DNA of 64,000 nucleotides, from contig NZ_CP013187.1 of NCBI RefSeq assembly GCF_001444405.1, forward strand, positions 1,488,001 through 1,552,000. The letters run 5' to 3'. The position numbers were made by a program, and so were the translations under genes. Under the pieces are notes generated by a model. That model saw only the letters and a list, made by a program, of their open reading frames with translations. It made no database searches and was not told the origin of the DNA. Shown piece after piece: positions 25,308 through 35,506 of the stretch. Each line of letters starts with the position of its first letter. Within the stretch, counting starts at the first letter, position 1. Origin of the DNA: Pseudoalteromonas phenolica (lineage in GTDB: Bacteria; Pseudomonadota; Gammaproteobacteria; Enterobacterales; Alteromonadaceae).

Positions 25308-28300
25308 GTGGAAGTGAGTGTAGGACCGCTATTTACTGAGCTAAAAACTTGCCTTAAGAAAGATCAGTTTATTTTTAAAAAACGCCTGCATGGTGTTAAA
25401 AAAATAAATGACGAGAATAAACAAACCAAAGTTATTGCTTCAATTAAGAAAGATATTGAGGCCAGTCAGTCGTTGCGTGCTACTCGCTTAGAAAACCTAC
25501 CAAAAGTAGATTATCCCGAGCAACTTCCTGTTAGCCAGAAAAAAGACGAAATAAAAAAAGCCATCGCTGAAAATCAAGTTGTGATTGTGGCCGGTGAAAC
25601 TGGCTCGGGTAAAACCACACAATTACCTAAAATTTGTTTAGAGTTAGGTCGTGGTGTTGACGGCTATATTGGTCATACTCAGCCTCGTCGATTAGCAGCA
25701 AGAAGCGTAGCGAATCGTATTGCCGAAGAACTGAATTGTGATTTAGGTGAAGAGGTTGGTTTTAAAATTCGATTTAGCGATCAGGTTGGTGACAAATCGT
25801 ACGTTAAACTTATGACCGATGGTATTTTGTTGGCGGAAATTCAAAACGATCGTTTTTTGAATCAGTATGATACGATTATTATCGATGAAGCCCACGAAAG
25901 AAGCCTTAACATTGATTTCATTTTAGGTTATTTAAAAAACCTTTTACCTAAGCGTCCTGATCTAAAAATCATCATCACATCTGCAACCATTGATCCTGAA
26001 CGTTTCTCTAAGCACTTCAATAACGCGCCTATTATTGAAGTATCAGGAAGAACCTACCCAGTTGAAGTCAGATATAGACCCACACTTGATTTAGCAGGCA
26101 ATGAAAGCGAAGCAGAAAACGACCAATTGCAAGGTATTTTTGATGCGGTTGATGAGTTATGTTCTGAAGGTCCGGGTGACATTCTTATTTTCATGAATGG
26201 TGAAAGAGAGATAAGAGATACCGCTGATGCGCTAGGTAAGCGAAATTTAAAGGGCGTAGAAGTCTTACCGTTATATGCCAGACTCTCAAATGCGGAGCAA
26301 AATCGTATTTTTGCCCCTCACAGCCATCGACGCATTGTCTTATCTACCAACGTAGCTGAAACATCACTGACTGTACCCGGTATTCGTTATGTGATTGATC
26401 CAGGTACTGCGCGTATTAGTCGTTACAGCTATCGAACAAAAGTGCAGCGTTTACCCATAGAGGCCATCTCTCAAGCCAGTGCTAACCAGCGTAAAGGTCG
26501 CTGTGGTCGTGTGGCTTCAGGTATTTGTATTCGTCTGTATTCAGAAGAAGACTTTTTAGGTCGCCCTGAGTTTACAGATCCTGAGATCCTTCGTACAAAC
26601 TTAGCATCGGTTATCTTGCAAATGCTTGGCTTAGGGCTTGGCGATATCAGTGAGTTTCCGTTTGTACAGGCACCTGATAGCCGAAATATCAATGACGGTA
26701 TTGCCCTACTTGAAGAGCTCGAAGCGGTTCATCCTTCTAAAAGAAGACAGCAAACCAAGCTTACTCAATCTGGTCGTGCTTTAAGTCGCTTACCGATAGA
26801 TCCTCGCTTGGCGAAAATGGTGTTGTCTGCTGAAAAGCTGGGCGCATTGCGTGAAGTCATCGTTATAGTTGCTGCCTTATCCATTCAAGATCCAAGAGAG
26901 CGCCCGCAAGATAAAAAAGGCGCGTCAGATGAAAAGCATGAGCGCTTTGCGCATCCTGATTCTGATTTCTTAGCATTCTTGAATTTATGGTATTACTTAG
27001 AACAACAACAAGAAGAGTTAAGCCGTAGCCAATTTAGAAAGCTCTGTCAGAAAGAGTTCTTAGCCTATATGCGTATTCGTGAATGGCAAGATATTGTTTA
27101 TCAGTTGACCACAGTCTGCCAAGAAATGGGTATGAAGCTTACTGATAATCAAGCCGAAGTAGATAATATTCATCAAGCCTTGCTCAGCGGTATGTTGAGT
27201 CATATTGGTTTTAAAGATGAAAAGCAGGTCTATAAAGGGGCGCGTAATAGCCAATTTCATATTTTCCCAGGTTCTAGCCTTTTCAAAAAGTCGCCAAAGT
27301 GGTTGATGTCAGCAGAGTTAGTTGAAACCAGCAAGCTATATGCCCGCATGAACGCGAAAATTGATGTGGCTTGGGTGCCATTGATTGCACAGCATTTAGT
27401 GAAGCGTAGTTTCAGTGAACCTCACTGGGAGAAAAAACCAGGTTGTGTGATTGCTTACGAGCAGCAAAGTCTATATGGCATGATTATCGTCTCCAAGAAG
27501 CGTACTGTATATAGTCAAATTGACCCGGTGGTCAGTCGCGAGTTATTCATTAAAGAAGCGCTGATTGCAGATCAACTTGGTCAACAAGAAGGCTTCTTGA
27601 AATATAACCAAGATTTAATTGATGAAATCCACACGCTTGAGAAAAAAGCCCGTCGTAGAGATATCTTAGTAGACGAAATTACTTTGTTTGAATTCTACGA
27701 TGAAAAAATTCCACAAGATGTGAATAACCGGGCTGCGTTTAACCATTGGTGGAAAAAGCAAAAGCAAAAAGATAAGCGTTACCTTCATATGTCTCGTGAC
27801 TATTTGATGCAGCATGGGGCGGAGCAGATCACTGAGTTTGATTATCCTGATACGTGGCAACAAGGTAATTTAATTCTACCTTTGAGCTATCATTTTGAAC
27901 CGGGACAACCTGTTGACGGTGTTACGGTTAATATTCCTTTGGCACTGCTTAACCAAGTTCAAGATGAAGGGTTCGACTGGCATATTCCAGCTCTGAGACA
28001 CGAACTCATATGTGGTCTCATTAAAAGCTTGCCGAAAACCTTAAGAAGAAATTTTGTTCCTGCACCAAATTATGCAGATGCAGTTTTAGCGAGTGTTGAG
28101 CCGATGCAAGGGCGTTTAATTGATGCACTTAGCAATCGTCTACTGAAAATGACGGGAGTCCGTGTTGCCGAAGAGCAATGGGACACCAGCATGTTAGATA
28201 CGCATTTAGTGATGCAATTTGAAGTCGTTGATGAGAAAAATAAGGTCTTAGCTCACGGCAAAGATTTGCTGAAATTAAAAGCACAATTACAAGGTCAAGT

Positions 28301-29198
28301 AACAAGTACATTGTCTAAAGTGGCAGAGCAGGGCATTGAGCAAAGCGATCTTACACAATGGGAGTTTGGCGAGTTACCAAAAGAGTACACTAAGAAACAG
28401 GGTAACTATGAAATCAAAGCATTCCCTGCACTAGTGGACAAAAAGTCTAGTGCTGCGATTGAATTATTCGATAATGAATTAAAAGCACAAGCAGCGCATC
28501 AGCAAGGGTTAAGAAGGTTGGTGCTATTAAATGTACCGTCACCAATTAAATACTTGCAGCAGCATTTACCAAATAAGGCCAAGCTTGGCTTGTACTTTAA
28601 CCCATTTGGTAAAATACAAGATTTGATTGATGACTGTATTGCTTCTGGTGTAGATGCCTTGTTACAAAAACAGGGTGATATACGAGACGAGCAAGCGTTT
28701 GAGCAGGTTAAAGAATTTATTCGTGGTGAGTTAGGTGACGCGGTTGTTGAAATTGCCACTCAGGTAGAACAAGTGTTAAGTGTTGCGCATGCTATAAATA
28801 AGCGTATGAAAGGCAAAGTTGACTTAACCATGATCACCGCTCATGGTGACATCAAGTCACAGTTAGAGTCTTTGATATTCAGAGGGTTTGTGAGCAAACA
28901 CGGGGCTGAGAAACTCAATGATTTACTGCGTTATATGAAAGCCATTGAACGTCGTTTAGAAAAGCTACCTGTTGATCCTAATCGGGACAGGTTGTGTACA
29001 TTAGAGTTAGATAAAGTTGCTCAAGAATACCAGAAAAAATTGGCTAAAATTCCAAAAGGATTACCAGTACCAAAGGAACTTGAAAATATTTTTTGGATGC
29101 AACAGGAACTAAGAGTGTCTTTGTTTGCTCAAACATTAGGAACACCTTACGCAATTTCAGCTAAGCGTGTTCTTAATGCACTTAAAGAGTGCGATTAA
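25308..29198 (+). CDS. hrpA: ATP-dependent RNA helicase HrpA
   Basis: A DEAH-box RNA helicase of 1296 residues, close to the usual length of about 1300. It has Walker A GETGSGKTT, DEAHERS, SATIDPERF, the QRKGRCGRV motif VI, the ratchet/OB part and the long HrpA-specific C-terminal extension (DUF3418). In E. coli HrpA acts on mRNA processing and stalled or collided ribosomes. The start is GTG at 25308; the N-terminus then lines up with known HrpA (FKKRLHGVKK, LPVSQKKDEI), although the ribosome binding site is weak. It probably has its own promoter in the 115-bp gap upstream. Confidence 0.93.
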   Translation: MEVSVGPLFTELKTCLKKDQFIFKKRLHGVKKINDENKQTKVIASIKKDIEASQSLRATRLENLPKVDYPEQLPVSQKKDEIKKAIAENQVVIVAGETGSGKTTQLPKICLELGRGVDGYIGHTQPRRLAARSVANRIAEELNCDLGEEVGFKIRFSDQVGDKSYVKLMTDGILLAEIQNDRFLNQYDTIIIDEAHERSLNIDFILGYLKNLLPKRPDLKIIITSATIDPERFSKHFNNAPIIEVSGRTYPVEVRYRPTLDLAGNESEAENDQLQGIFDAVDELCSEGPGDILIFMNGEREIRDTADALGKRNLKGVEVLPLYARLSNAEQNRIFAPHSHRRIVLSTNVAETSLTVPGIRYVIDPGTARISRYSYRTKVQRLPIEAISQASANQRKGRCGRVASGICIRLYSEEDFLGRPEFTDPEILRTNLASVILQMLGLGLGDISEFPFVQAPDSRNINDGIALLEELEAVHPSKRRQQTKLTQSGRALSRLPIDPRLAKMVLSAEKLGALREVIVIVAALSIQDPRERPQDKKGASDEKHERFAHPDSDFLAFLNLWYYLEQQQEELSRSQFRKLCQKEFLAYMRIREWQDIVYQLTTVCQEMGMKLTDNQAEVDNIHQALLSGMLSHIGFKDEKQVYKGARNSQFHIFPGSSLFKKSPKWLMSAELVETSKLYARMNAKIDVAWVPLIAQHLVKRSFSEPHWEKKPGCVIAYEQQSLYGMIIVSKKRTVYSQIDPVVSRELFIKEALIADQLGQQEGFLKYNQDLIDEIHTLEKKARRRDILVDEITLFEFYDEKIPQDVNNRAAFNHWWKKQKQKDKRYLHMSRDYLMQHGAEQITEFDYPDTWQQGNLILPLSYHFEPGQPVDGVTVNIPLALLNQVQDEGFDWHIPALRHELICGLIKSLPKTLRRNFVPAPNYADAVLASVEPMQGRLIDALSNRLLKMTGVRVAEEQWDTSMLDTHLVMQFEVVDEKNKVLAHGKDLLKLKAQLQGQVTSTLSKVAEQGIEQSDLTQWEFGELPKEYTKKQGNYEIKAFPALVDKKSSAAIELFDNELKAQAAHQQGLRRLVLLNVPSPIKYLQQHLPNKAKLGLYFNPFGKIQDLIDDCIASGVDALLQKQGDIRDEQAFEQVKEFIRGELGDAVVEIATQVEQVLSVAHAINKRMKGKVDLTMITAHGDIKSQLESLIFRGFVSKHGAEKLNDLLRYMKAIERRLEKLPVDPNRDRLCTLELDKVAQEYQKKLAKIPKGLPVPKELENIFWMQQELRVSLFAQTLGTPYAISAKRVLNALKECD

Positions 29199-29255
29199 TT
29201 GTGAATTTGCCTTGCAATTTGAGCTAAGCCAATTACCTTAATAAGAGGAACTAAA

Positions 29256-29669
29256 TTGAGTATTGAAAAGGAAGTAGCATTGCCAATGACAACTCAAGCA
29301 AAAGCTAAACCAGCACCTCATGTGCTGGTTGTTGATGATGAATATTTTAATTTTGAAATGCTCACCTCAGCGCTATCGAGTAACTTTGAGCTCAGTTATG
29401 CTGACTCGGGTAAGTCATGTTTGTCATCGGCTATCGCGAATCCACCTGACGCTATTTTACTAGATGTTTGTATGCCTGGTCTTGATGGTTATGATACTTG
29501 TCGGTTGTTGAAAAATACGCCAGAAACAAAAGACATTCCAATAGTCATGCTGTCAGGCCTTGAGTCTGAGCAAGAACAACAAGCTGGATTTGAAGCTGGG
29601 TGTGATGCGTACGTCGTGAAACCTTTTTCAATGCAACAATTATTAGAAAAACTAAAATCAATGGTTTAG
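29256..29669 (+). CDS. Stand-alone response regulator (receiver domain only)
   Basis: A 137-residue CheY-like receiver: acidic pocket VVDDEY, phospho-acceptor Asp in ILLDVCMPGLDG (about Asp72), Ser of VMLSG and Lys of VVKPF. It has no output domain and an about 20-residue N-terminal tail. The start is TTG with AGAGGA 7 bp upstream. It precedes a PilZ gene by 9 bp, so the two are probably one unit linking phospho-signalling and c-di-GMP. Confidence 0.85.
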   Translation: MSIEKEVALPMTTQAKAKPAPHVLVVDDEYFNFEMLTSALSSNFELSYADSGKSCLSSAIANPPDAILLDVCMPGLDGYDTCRLLKNTPETKDIPIVMLSGLESEQEQQAGFEAGCDAYVVKPFSMQQLLEKLKSMV

Positions 29670-29678
29670 GAGTACTCT

Positions 29679-29969
29679 ATGTTGCACGAAGATAAACGCC
29701 GCTTTATGCGTATGATGGTCAATGCTGAAGCAAAAATTTCAGTTTTAGAACAACAACTCACTCTGGTTGGTAAGTGCTTGGATTTGAGTGCGACAGGTCT
29801 TTCCATTGCAATTGAACAACCACTAGAAGTCGACACATTACTTGATATTCATATCAATTCAAGCAGTGCCAGTATTCCACCTTTGAACGCCCACACAAAA
29901 GTCGTACGCTGTACACAAGATGAACAAGGCGAATACGTATTGGGTGTTGAAATCGTTCAATTCAATTAA
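29679..29969 (+). CDS. PilZ-domain protein
   Basis: A single c-di-GMP-binding PilZ domain of 96 residues. Both ligand motifs are present: RRFMR (Arg7 and Arg11 of RxxxR) and DLSATG (35-40, DxSxxG). GGAG lies 8 bp upstream of the ATG. It is co-transcribed with the receiver protein in front and may act as its output partner, for example on motility or the cell surface. An imperfect hairpin follows at 29991-30025. Confidence 0.85.
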   Translation: MLHEDKRRFMRMMVNAEAKISVLEQQLTLVGKCLDLSATGLSIAIEQPLEVDTLLDIHINSSSASIPPLNAHTKVVRCTQDEQGEYVLGVEIVQFN

Positions 29970-29990
29970 GAATAATCTTTATTTGATTCA

Positions 29991-30025
29991 GGTGGTTGAG
30001 AGTTGCTATTAAGCACTCAATCACC
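29991..30025 (+). terminator. Possible terminator after the PilZ gene
   Basis: A stem GGTGGTTGAG / CTCAATCACC with one mismatch and a 15-nt loop. The T tract after it is weak, so this is only a likely terminator. Confidence 0.4.
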
Positions 30026-30036
30026 AGTCCTATTTA

Positions 30037-30195
30037 TACCAATCCTCAATAATACTTAATCACTTTTAGGGACTAAAACTGACGTTAACGTCGTTGAAAT
30101 CTCTTTTTGAGAATAACTAAATAGCAAAATTTCCGTCTTACTATCGATGAGTTTTCCTTTCCTCAAAATAGATTAGTTAATAAAGAGGATTGGTA
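30037..30195 (+). repeat. MITE-like repeat, copy 2
   Basis: A 159-bp element with perfect terminal inverted repeats TACCAATCCTC / GAGGATTGGTA and the shared core AACTAAATAGCAAAATTT. Its right end touches the TAA stop of the SNF2 helicase gene (complement of 30196-30198). It encodes nothing. Confidence 0.85.
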
Positions 30196-33100
30196 TTAAA
30201 ACGTTTCTTTTAACAAACCGAGTAATTCTTGCACACTTAGTGCATCTATTGCATTCCCCTCATCAAGTAACTTATCCGCGAGTTCTTTTTTATGTTCATG
30301 CAGGGCGAGGATTTTCTCTTCAATAGTTTGCTCTGCAACTAAGCGATAAACCGTGACAGGCTTTGTCTGTCCAATGCGGTGTGCGCGATCAGAAGCCTGA
30401 GCCTCAACCGCGGGGTTCCACCAGGGATCAAGATGGATAACATAATCAGCTGCGGTGAGGTTTAACCCTGAGCCGCCGGCTTTCAAACTTATTAAGAATA
30501 TTTCACCTTCACCACGTTGGAACGCATTAACACTTTGCTTGCGTAGCTCTGAAGGTGTTGCACCATCAATATAGTGAAAAGGGATTTGCTGTGCTTCTAA
30601 TAGCGCTTTTACCGCTTGTAAGCTACCAATGAATTGACTGAATATCAGAGCTTTGTGTTTATTTTCTCTAAGTTCACCTAGCAACAGAGTCAGTTGTTTC
30701 AACTTTGAACTTTCTATGTCGGTATCTGGTGATACCAAAGAGGGGTTACTACATGCCTGCCTTAGCTTTGTTAGTTCAGCAAAAATCTGCATGCGCTGTG
30801 TTGCGATACTTTGCTCTTTTTGAATTGCTGCCAGTTTCTCGACGGCATTGACTCTTATTGCTTCATATAAATGTCTTTCTTGCTCATTGAGTGGCACATG
30901 AATATCTATATGTGTGCGTGCTGGCAGCTCAGTTAACACCTCAGATTTTAGTCGTCTAAGAATAAAAGGCTTAAGCAGGGTTTTTAAACCAAAGGCGGCT
31001 TTTTTGCCCTTTATTGGGTCTTCGTCACTTTGCTCTATAGGTTGAGCGAAACGGCGGTTAAAGGTTTTTAAGTTGCCTAATAACCCGGGGTTTACAAATC
31101 TGAATAAGCTCCACAGTTCACTTAAATTGTTTTCAAGCGGCGTACCTGTGGTAATCATTCTAAAATCGGCTTTTAAAGCGCAAGCAGCTTGTGCTCTTTG
31201 CGATAATGGGTTTTTAAGTGCTTGTGCTTCATCAGCTACAACAGTTTGCCAGGTAACGGGTTTAAGTACATCAATATGGCGTTGTAACATGGCATAACTG
31301 ATAATCAAACATTCATTGCCAGTGAGCGCTTCAACAAATTCAGCCGTGGGGTTGTCCGCAAAGTTGAAAACATTCAAAGTGGGTGTAAATTTCTTTGCTT
31401 CTTGTTGCCAGTTAAAACAGACTGAAGTGGGCGCAATGATCAGCGTAGGCCCCTGAGATGCACGAGCTTGGATCACAGCTAGCGCTTGCAATGTTTTACC
31501 TAAGCCCATGTCATCCGCCAAACATGCGCCTGCACCCCAATGGGCTAACTTCATCGCCCACTTAAAGCCCTCAATTTGATAGTGTCGTAAATCAGCATTT
31601 AAATAAGGTGAAAGCTTAGGTTGCAACTTTTCAGCTTCAAACATACGCTGGGTTTGCTGTTCCCAGCTATGCAACGTTTTCATGCGCATACCAGACATAG
31701 CTTCATTGATCACTTTGCCTGCAAGTGGATGAAACTGTCCGTTCTCACTAGCCATATTGATGGTATCGAGTCGGGCTTTTAATTGCTCTGATAAGCACAA
31801 GACTTGATCAGACTCTAGCTTGATAAAGCGGCTACTACTTTGTTCGGCTAATTGCAGTAAATGCTTAACGGCAATTACTTTGTCATCATCTAGTTGAAGC
31901 TCACCTTGTAAATTAAACCATTCATTTTGACGATACATTGCAAGTTGTAAATGCTGCGTTTGTAGCTCTGGTGATAAAGAAAGGGTTTTACCTTTCGGCC
32001 ATCGTAGTAATAAAGGTAAGGAAGCCTGCTCTTGTTTACTGATGTCTTCAAGTTTTAATAACACTTCATACGCATCTTGAGGTTCTGAAACTTTAAGCTG
32101 GTTATCTGCCATCGTCTGAAAGGCGGGGCAGAGTACGTCTAAGCGCTCCAGTAACTCCTGTTCAAACGCTAAGTCTCGAGATGTGGTTAGCCGCTCATGC
32201 TTTATTAATGCAGAGATATGCTTTGCGCCGATAGCCGGTTTAAAAGCAGGGCCTTCTTCACCTAAAGGCATCACGATACATGTAAATACTAAACCCTCTT
32301 GATAGGGTTGGATATTGATGACAAGTTTATTATTCGCAGTGGTTGGTTTGGTGGTTGATGTTTGGCTATCTGCTACTGATTTATTGTCTAAACTACTTTG
32401 AATATCAATCAAAGGCGCTATGGCTTGCACACTTTGCAACAGCTCTTCTTCGGCTGAAATAGGCAGAACAAGCCCTTCTTCGCGGATAATGCGAGCTACT
32501 TTTAAATGCTCGCTTTCAAAGGTGCTAAAGCCATATTCATCAGACTGCATTTGATAAAAAGAGAAAACTGGGGCTTCGCATTCTAATGATTTGGGTAAAT
32601 GACTGATTGAAACATGGATCTCTTGTTGATGCTTATCGATGAGCACAGCAGGGGAGTGCTCAGAAACACTAATTGACATCGTAAAGTCATCGTTGAGATA
32701 GATGTTCGGTGCGCCTATGAGTGCCCTGAGGGCTTTAAGGCCAGTTAACTGATACTGAGTGTCTGTCCCTCGGTAATCTTCAAAAGCTAGTTTTTCAATA
32801 GCTTGAATGATGGTTTTGTCTTTTACAGTTAAACAATTTAATGAACTTGATGATTCTACTAGTCGCTTGGCTGAAATTGGTTTTCCTTTACTCCACCCCT
32901 GAGCCGACCTAGTTTGTATTCGTGCGGTGAAATAGGAGTGTTCATCTGCAAAATGTAATTCCCAAATTAACCGCTCACCGTTATTTGATTGGGCAGTATC
33001 GAGTTGAGATAGATTAGTAAGCGCTTTCAGTTGCGATAAAGCTCTATCCCATCTTGGCTTGGCTTTAACGCTTTGCGTAAAGTTAATTGAAAGTGGTGTC

Positions 33101-34383
33101 GATTCATGGCGTAACTGACGAGCAAGATTAGCAAATAGAGTCAGCTCGCCTAGCTCAAAATTGCTCACGAGCGTATTGATTTGTTCTTTATTTAAATTTG
33201 TAGTTTTAGCAGTCCAGTGCTGAGCAAATAGGGTGAGCAAAGCCACGATATTCTCTGAAAACGCCGAGTGTTTAATGTTGTTTATTAGGTCATGTAAATA
33301 AGCTGGTTCGGCCTTTTGAATAGCCTGAGTCAACTCAACAAATATAGAAGCGATAAGTTTGTCGAATGAGTCTGAGTGCTTATTATGTTTTTGCTGTTTG
33401 CACAACTCGATGAGTTTTGTCAGTTTACACGGCTGATCGTCGGCACCTTGTAATAGCAGCGCAAACTTTTGGAACAACCCAAACACACCAAATAAGTAGT
33501 CTGACTTTTTTCCGTAGAGCTTATTTTTAAGTTTGATGGCTTGTTCGAATTCGTCGACTGATACATTCACACTTCCTTTGAATAAACCAATAGTGGCAAG
33601 TAGTTGTCTGTGATACACCGACTTTGCTTCGCCCTCTAATAAGGCTTCAGCTTGTTCAAATTCACCTTGGAGCACTAAATGCTCGCTATAGAGCAATTTG
33701 AGTGGCAAGAATTTACAATGTTGGAGCACATTTTTTAGTAAATTAAGTGGGTAGCTGAGCGATGCGCCTTTTTGCTTTCTTAACTCTAACCAAGTCGCAA
33801 ATGCTTGATACTGAATGGTTTCAGGAAGTTCTGCAAAAGACGATTCGTTGAAAGGCATAAAGCAACATTCAAGCAGAATTTGGTTTCGTTTGTGGTCAAT
33901 GATTTGCGGGTTTTTATCTAGGAGGAGATGTTTTTCTAGGCTCTTAAATTCTTTGAGATAGAAATAGTCGCGAGCTAGCCTTTGCTCATCTTGGAAAGTT
34001 TTCTCCCAATCGTATAGCTGTAAAACGGGCACAACGTCTTCAGCGAGCTTTAGAATGGGTAAAAAACTCCCTTGCTTAATGCTGAGTTCTGTTAATTTAT
34101 TTGCGAGAAGCGGATTGACCTTATGAATATCGTCTTTTGCGCTGAATAGTCCGCTTTGCGCTAACACTTCAATATCAGGGTTGCTCAATCGCAATAAGTT
34201 AGCAGGCCAATCAATCTGAGTTTGGTTACTTAACTTTCTGCAAAGTTGATTGATATGTCCGCGACTCAAAGGCTTATAAACGACGGCCAATACCAGCAAA
34301 AGCTTTTGTTGTTCAATATTGAGTGTTTCGTATAGTTGAAACAATAGGCTTTGTTGTTGTGCGGTATGTTCTGAAATAAGCAT
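30196..34383 (-). CDS. Large SNF2-family helicase-like ATPase
   Basis: A 1395-residue protein. The C-terminal 480 residues form the SNF2 motor: Walker A ADDMGLGKT, DEAQALKN, TGTPLENNLSELWSLFRFVNPG, LKAGGSGLNLTAADYVIHLDPWWNP and the motif VI DRAHRIGQT. The N-terminal about 900 residues are helical and unassigned; no SWIM zinc motif was seen. Such proteins remodel DNA-protein complexes, probably in repair or transcription; the exact role is unknown. It follows smpB on the same strand, after a strong hairpin. Its stop codon abuts a MITE-like repeat. Confidence 0.85.
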   Translation of the reverse strand: MLISEHTAQQQSLLFQLYETLNIEQQKLLLVLAVVYKPLSRGHINQLCRKLSNQTQIDWPANLLRLSNPDIEVLAQSGLFSAKDDIHKVNPLLANKLTELSIKQGSFLPILKLAEDVVPVLQLYDWEKTFQDEQRLARDYFYLKEFKSLEKHLLLDKNPQIIDHKRNQILLECCFMPFNESSFAELPETIQYQAFATWLELRKQKGASLSYPLNLLKNVLQHCKFLPLKLLYSEHLVLQGEFEQAEALLEGEAKSVYHRQLLATIGLFKGSVNVSVDEFEQAIKLKNKLYGKKSDYLFGVFGLFQKFALLLQGADDQPCKLTKLIELCKQQKHNKHSDSFDKLIASIFVELTQAIQKAEPAYLHDLINNIKHSAFSENIVALLTLFAQHWTAKTTNLNKEQINTLVSNFELGELTLFANLARQLRHESTPLSINFTQSVKAKPRWDRALSQLKALTNLSQLDTAQSNNGERLIWELHFADEHSYFTARIQTRSAQGWSKGKPISAKRLVESSSSLNCLTVKDKTIIQAIEKLAFEDYRGTDTQYQLTGLKALRALIGAPNIYLNDDFTMSISVSEHSPAVLIDKHQQEIHVSISHLPKSLECEAPVFSFYQMQSDEYGFSTFESEHLKVARIIREEGLVLPISAEEELLQSVQAIAPLIDIQSSLDNKSVADSQTSTTKPTTANNKLVINIQPYQEGLVFTCIVMPLGEEGPAFKPAIGAKHISALIKHERLTTSRDLAFEQELLERLDVLCPAFQTMADNQLKVSEPQDAYEVLLKLEDISKQEQASLPLLLRWPKGKTLSLSPELQTQHLQLAMYRQNEWFNLQGELQLDDDKVIAVKHLLQLAEQSSSRFIKLESDQVLCLSEQLKARLDTINMASENGQFHPLAGKVINEAMSGMRMKTLHSWEQQTQRMFEAEKLQPKLSPYLNADLRHYQIEGFKWAMKLAHWGAGACLADDMGLGKTLQALAVIQARASQGPTLIIAPTSVCFNWQQEAKKFTPTLNVFNFADNPTAEFVEALTGNECLIISYAMLQRHIDVLKPVTWQTVVADEAQALKNPLSQRAQAACALKADFRMITTGTPLENNLSELWSLFRFVNPGLLGNLKTFNRRFAQPIEQSDEDPIKGKKAAFGLKTLLKPFILRRLKSEVLTELPARTHIDIHVPLNEQERHLYEAIRVNAVEKLAAIQKEQSIATQRMQIFAELTKLRQACSNPSLVSPDTDIESSKLKQLTLLLGELRENKHKALIFSQFIGSLQAVKALLEAQQIPFHYIDGATPSELRKQSVNAFQRGEGEIFLISLKAGGSGLNLTAADYVIHLDPWWNPAVEAQASDRAHRIGQTKPVTVYRLVAEQTIEEKILALHEHKKELADKLLDEGNAIDALSVQELLGLLKETF

Positions 34384-34409
34384 GTGGGTTTGGTGTCGTT
34401 TTAAATAAT

Positions 34410-34431
34410 AAACCCCAGCATGCTGGGGTTT
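34410..34431 (-). terminator. Terminator after smpB (22-bp palindrome)
   Basis: A perfect 22-bp palindrome, AAACCCCAGC and its complement around a GCATGC centre, lies between smpB and the SNF2 gene. On the minus strand it is followed by an AT-rich TTATTATTT. It probably ends smpB transcription. Confidence 0.7.
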
Positions 34432-34448
34432 AGAAAAGTTAAAATTGT

Positions 34449-34931
34449 TTATCTGGCTTTATGCTTCATCAAGCGCTCTTTATCGCGTGACCAGTCTTTG
34501 TCTTTGATGTCAGCGCGTTTATCGTGCATTTTCTTACCTTTGGCTAAATGGAACTCCAATTTAACCCAGCACTTTTTCCAATACATTGCTGTTGCAATAA
34601 GTGAAAAGCCATCGCGCTCAGTTGCACCAATCAATCTATCTAGTTCACGCTTCTTGAGAAGCAGTTTACGATATCGCATTGGATCACAAATAACGTGAGT
34701 TGATGCACTGTTTAATGGTTGGATCTGAGCACCAAGTAAAAATGCTTCGCCGTCTTTAAGATGAATATAAGTATCAGAGATATTTACTTTACCTGCTCGG
34801 ATACTTTTAACTTCCCAGCCTTGTAGTTCAATACCTGCTTCGAACTTATCGTGTAAAAAATACTCGTGTCGCGCCTTTTTGTTTAGCGCGATGGTATTGC
34901 TGTTTGCTTTTGGTGATTTTTTCTTTGCCAT
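34449..34931 (-). CDS. smpB: SsrA-binding protein SmpB
   Basis: A tmRNA partner that brings SsrA to stalled ribosomes (trans-translation). The 160 residues show the family pattern: NKKARHEYFLHDKFEAGIELQGWEVKS near the start, GAQIQPL, DPMRYRKLLLKKREL and the basic C-terminal tail KDKDWSRDKERLMK that fills the mRNA channel. It is divergent from ratA. The ssrA gene is not in this window. Confidence 0.95.
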   Translation of the reverse strand: MAKKKSPKANSNTIALNKKARHEYFLHDKFEAGIELQGWEVKSIRAGKVNISDTYIHLKDGEAFLLGAQIQPLNSASTHVICDPMRYRKLLLKKRELDRLIGATERDGFSLIATAMYWKKCWVKLEFHLAKGKKMHDKRADIKDKDWSRDKERLMKHKAR

Positions 34932-35071
34932 AATGGCGTAGTCTACCTACAAATGATCTGATTAAACAGGGCTTTTTTAGCTTTGTTACTTATTTTTACC
35001 CACTCATGCTTTGTAAACAAGATAATTATTAAAAAGCTTGCTAAAATCGCGTCAAAGCAAGTGGAGTAGCT

Positions 35072-35506
35072 ATGCCGCAAATTGAAAAAAGTGCGCTGGT
35101 GATGTACAGCAGCCAAGAAATGTTTGACTTAGTCAATGATGTAAATGCGTACCCTGCATTTTTACCAAATTGTTCCAACGCAAAAATTATTTCTGAAGAT
35201 GAGTCCTCTATGACCGCCAGTTTAGAAATATCTAAGGCGGGTCTTAAAAAGTGGTTTACGACAAATAATCGTTTAGCAGGTAACAAAGTTGAGATGAAAC
35301 TGGTCGATGGCCCTTTTAAGTCACTGAATGGTTATTGGGAGTTCACAGCGCTTGATGATCAAGCTTGTAAAGTGTCTTTAAAACTAGAGTTTGAGTTTGC
35401 TAGTAAACTAATTGAAATGGCATTCGGCAAAGTGTTTAACGAAGTCGCCAAGAACATGGTTGTTGCGTTTACGCAACGCGCAAAAACCGTGTATGGAGTG
35501 AGATAA
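35072..35506 (+). CDS. ratA: RatA / COQ10-type START-domain protein
   Basis: A 144-residue START-like (polyketide cyclase/COQ10) domain protein: IEKSALVMYSSQEMFDLVNDVNAYPAFLPNC is the family signature. In E. coli RatA is reported to hinder 70S ribosome assembly; other members bind quinones. GGAG lies upstream of the ATG. The stop overlaps the rnfH start by one base (TAATG), and smpB lies divergently, which is the standard arrangement. The toxin name should be used with care. Confidence 0.88.
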   Translation: MPQIEKSALVMYSSQEMFDLVNDVNAYPAFLPNCSNAKIISEDESSMTASLEISKAGLKKWFTTNNRLAGNKVEMKLVDGPFKSLNGYWEFTALDDQACKVSLKLEFEFASKLIEMAFGKVFNEVAKNMVVAFTQRAKTVYGVR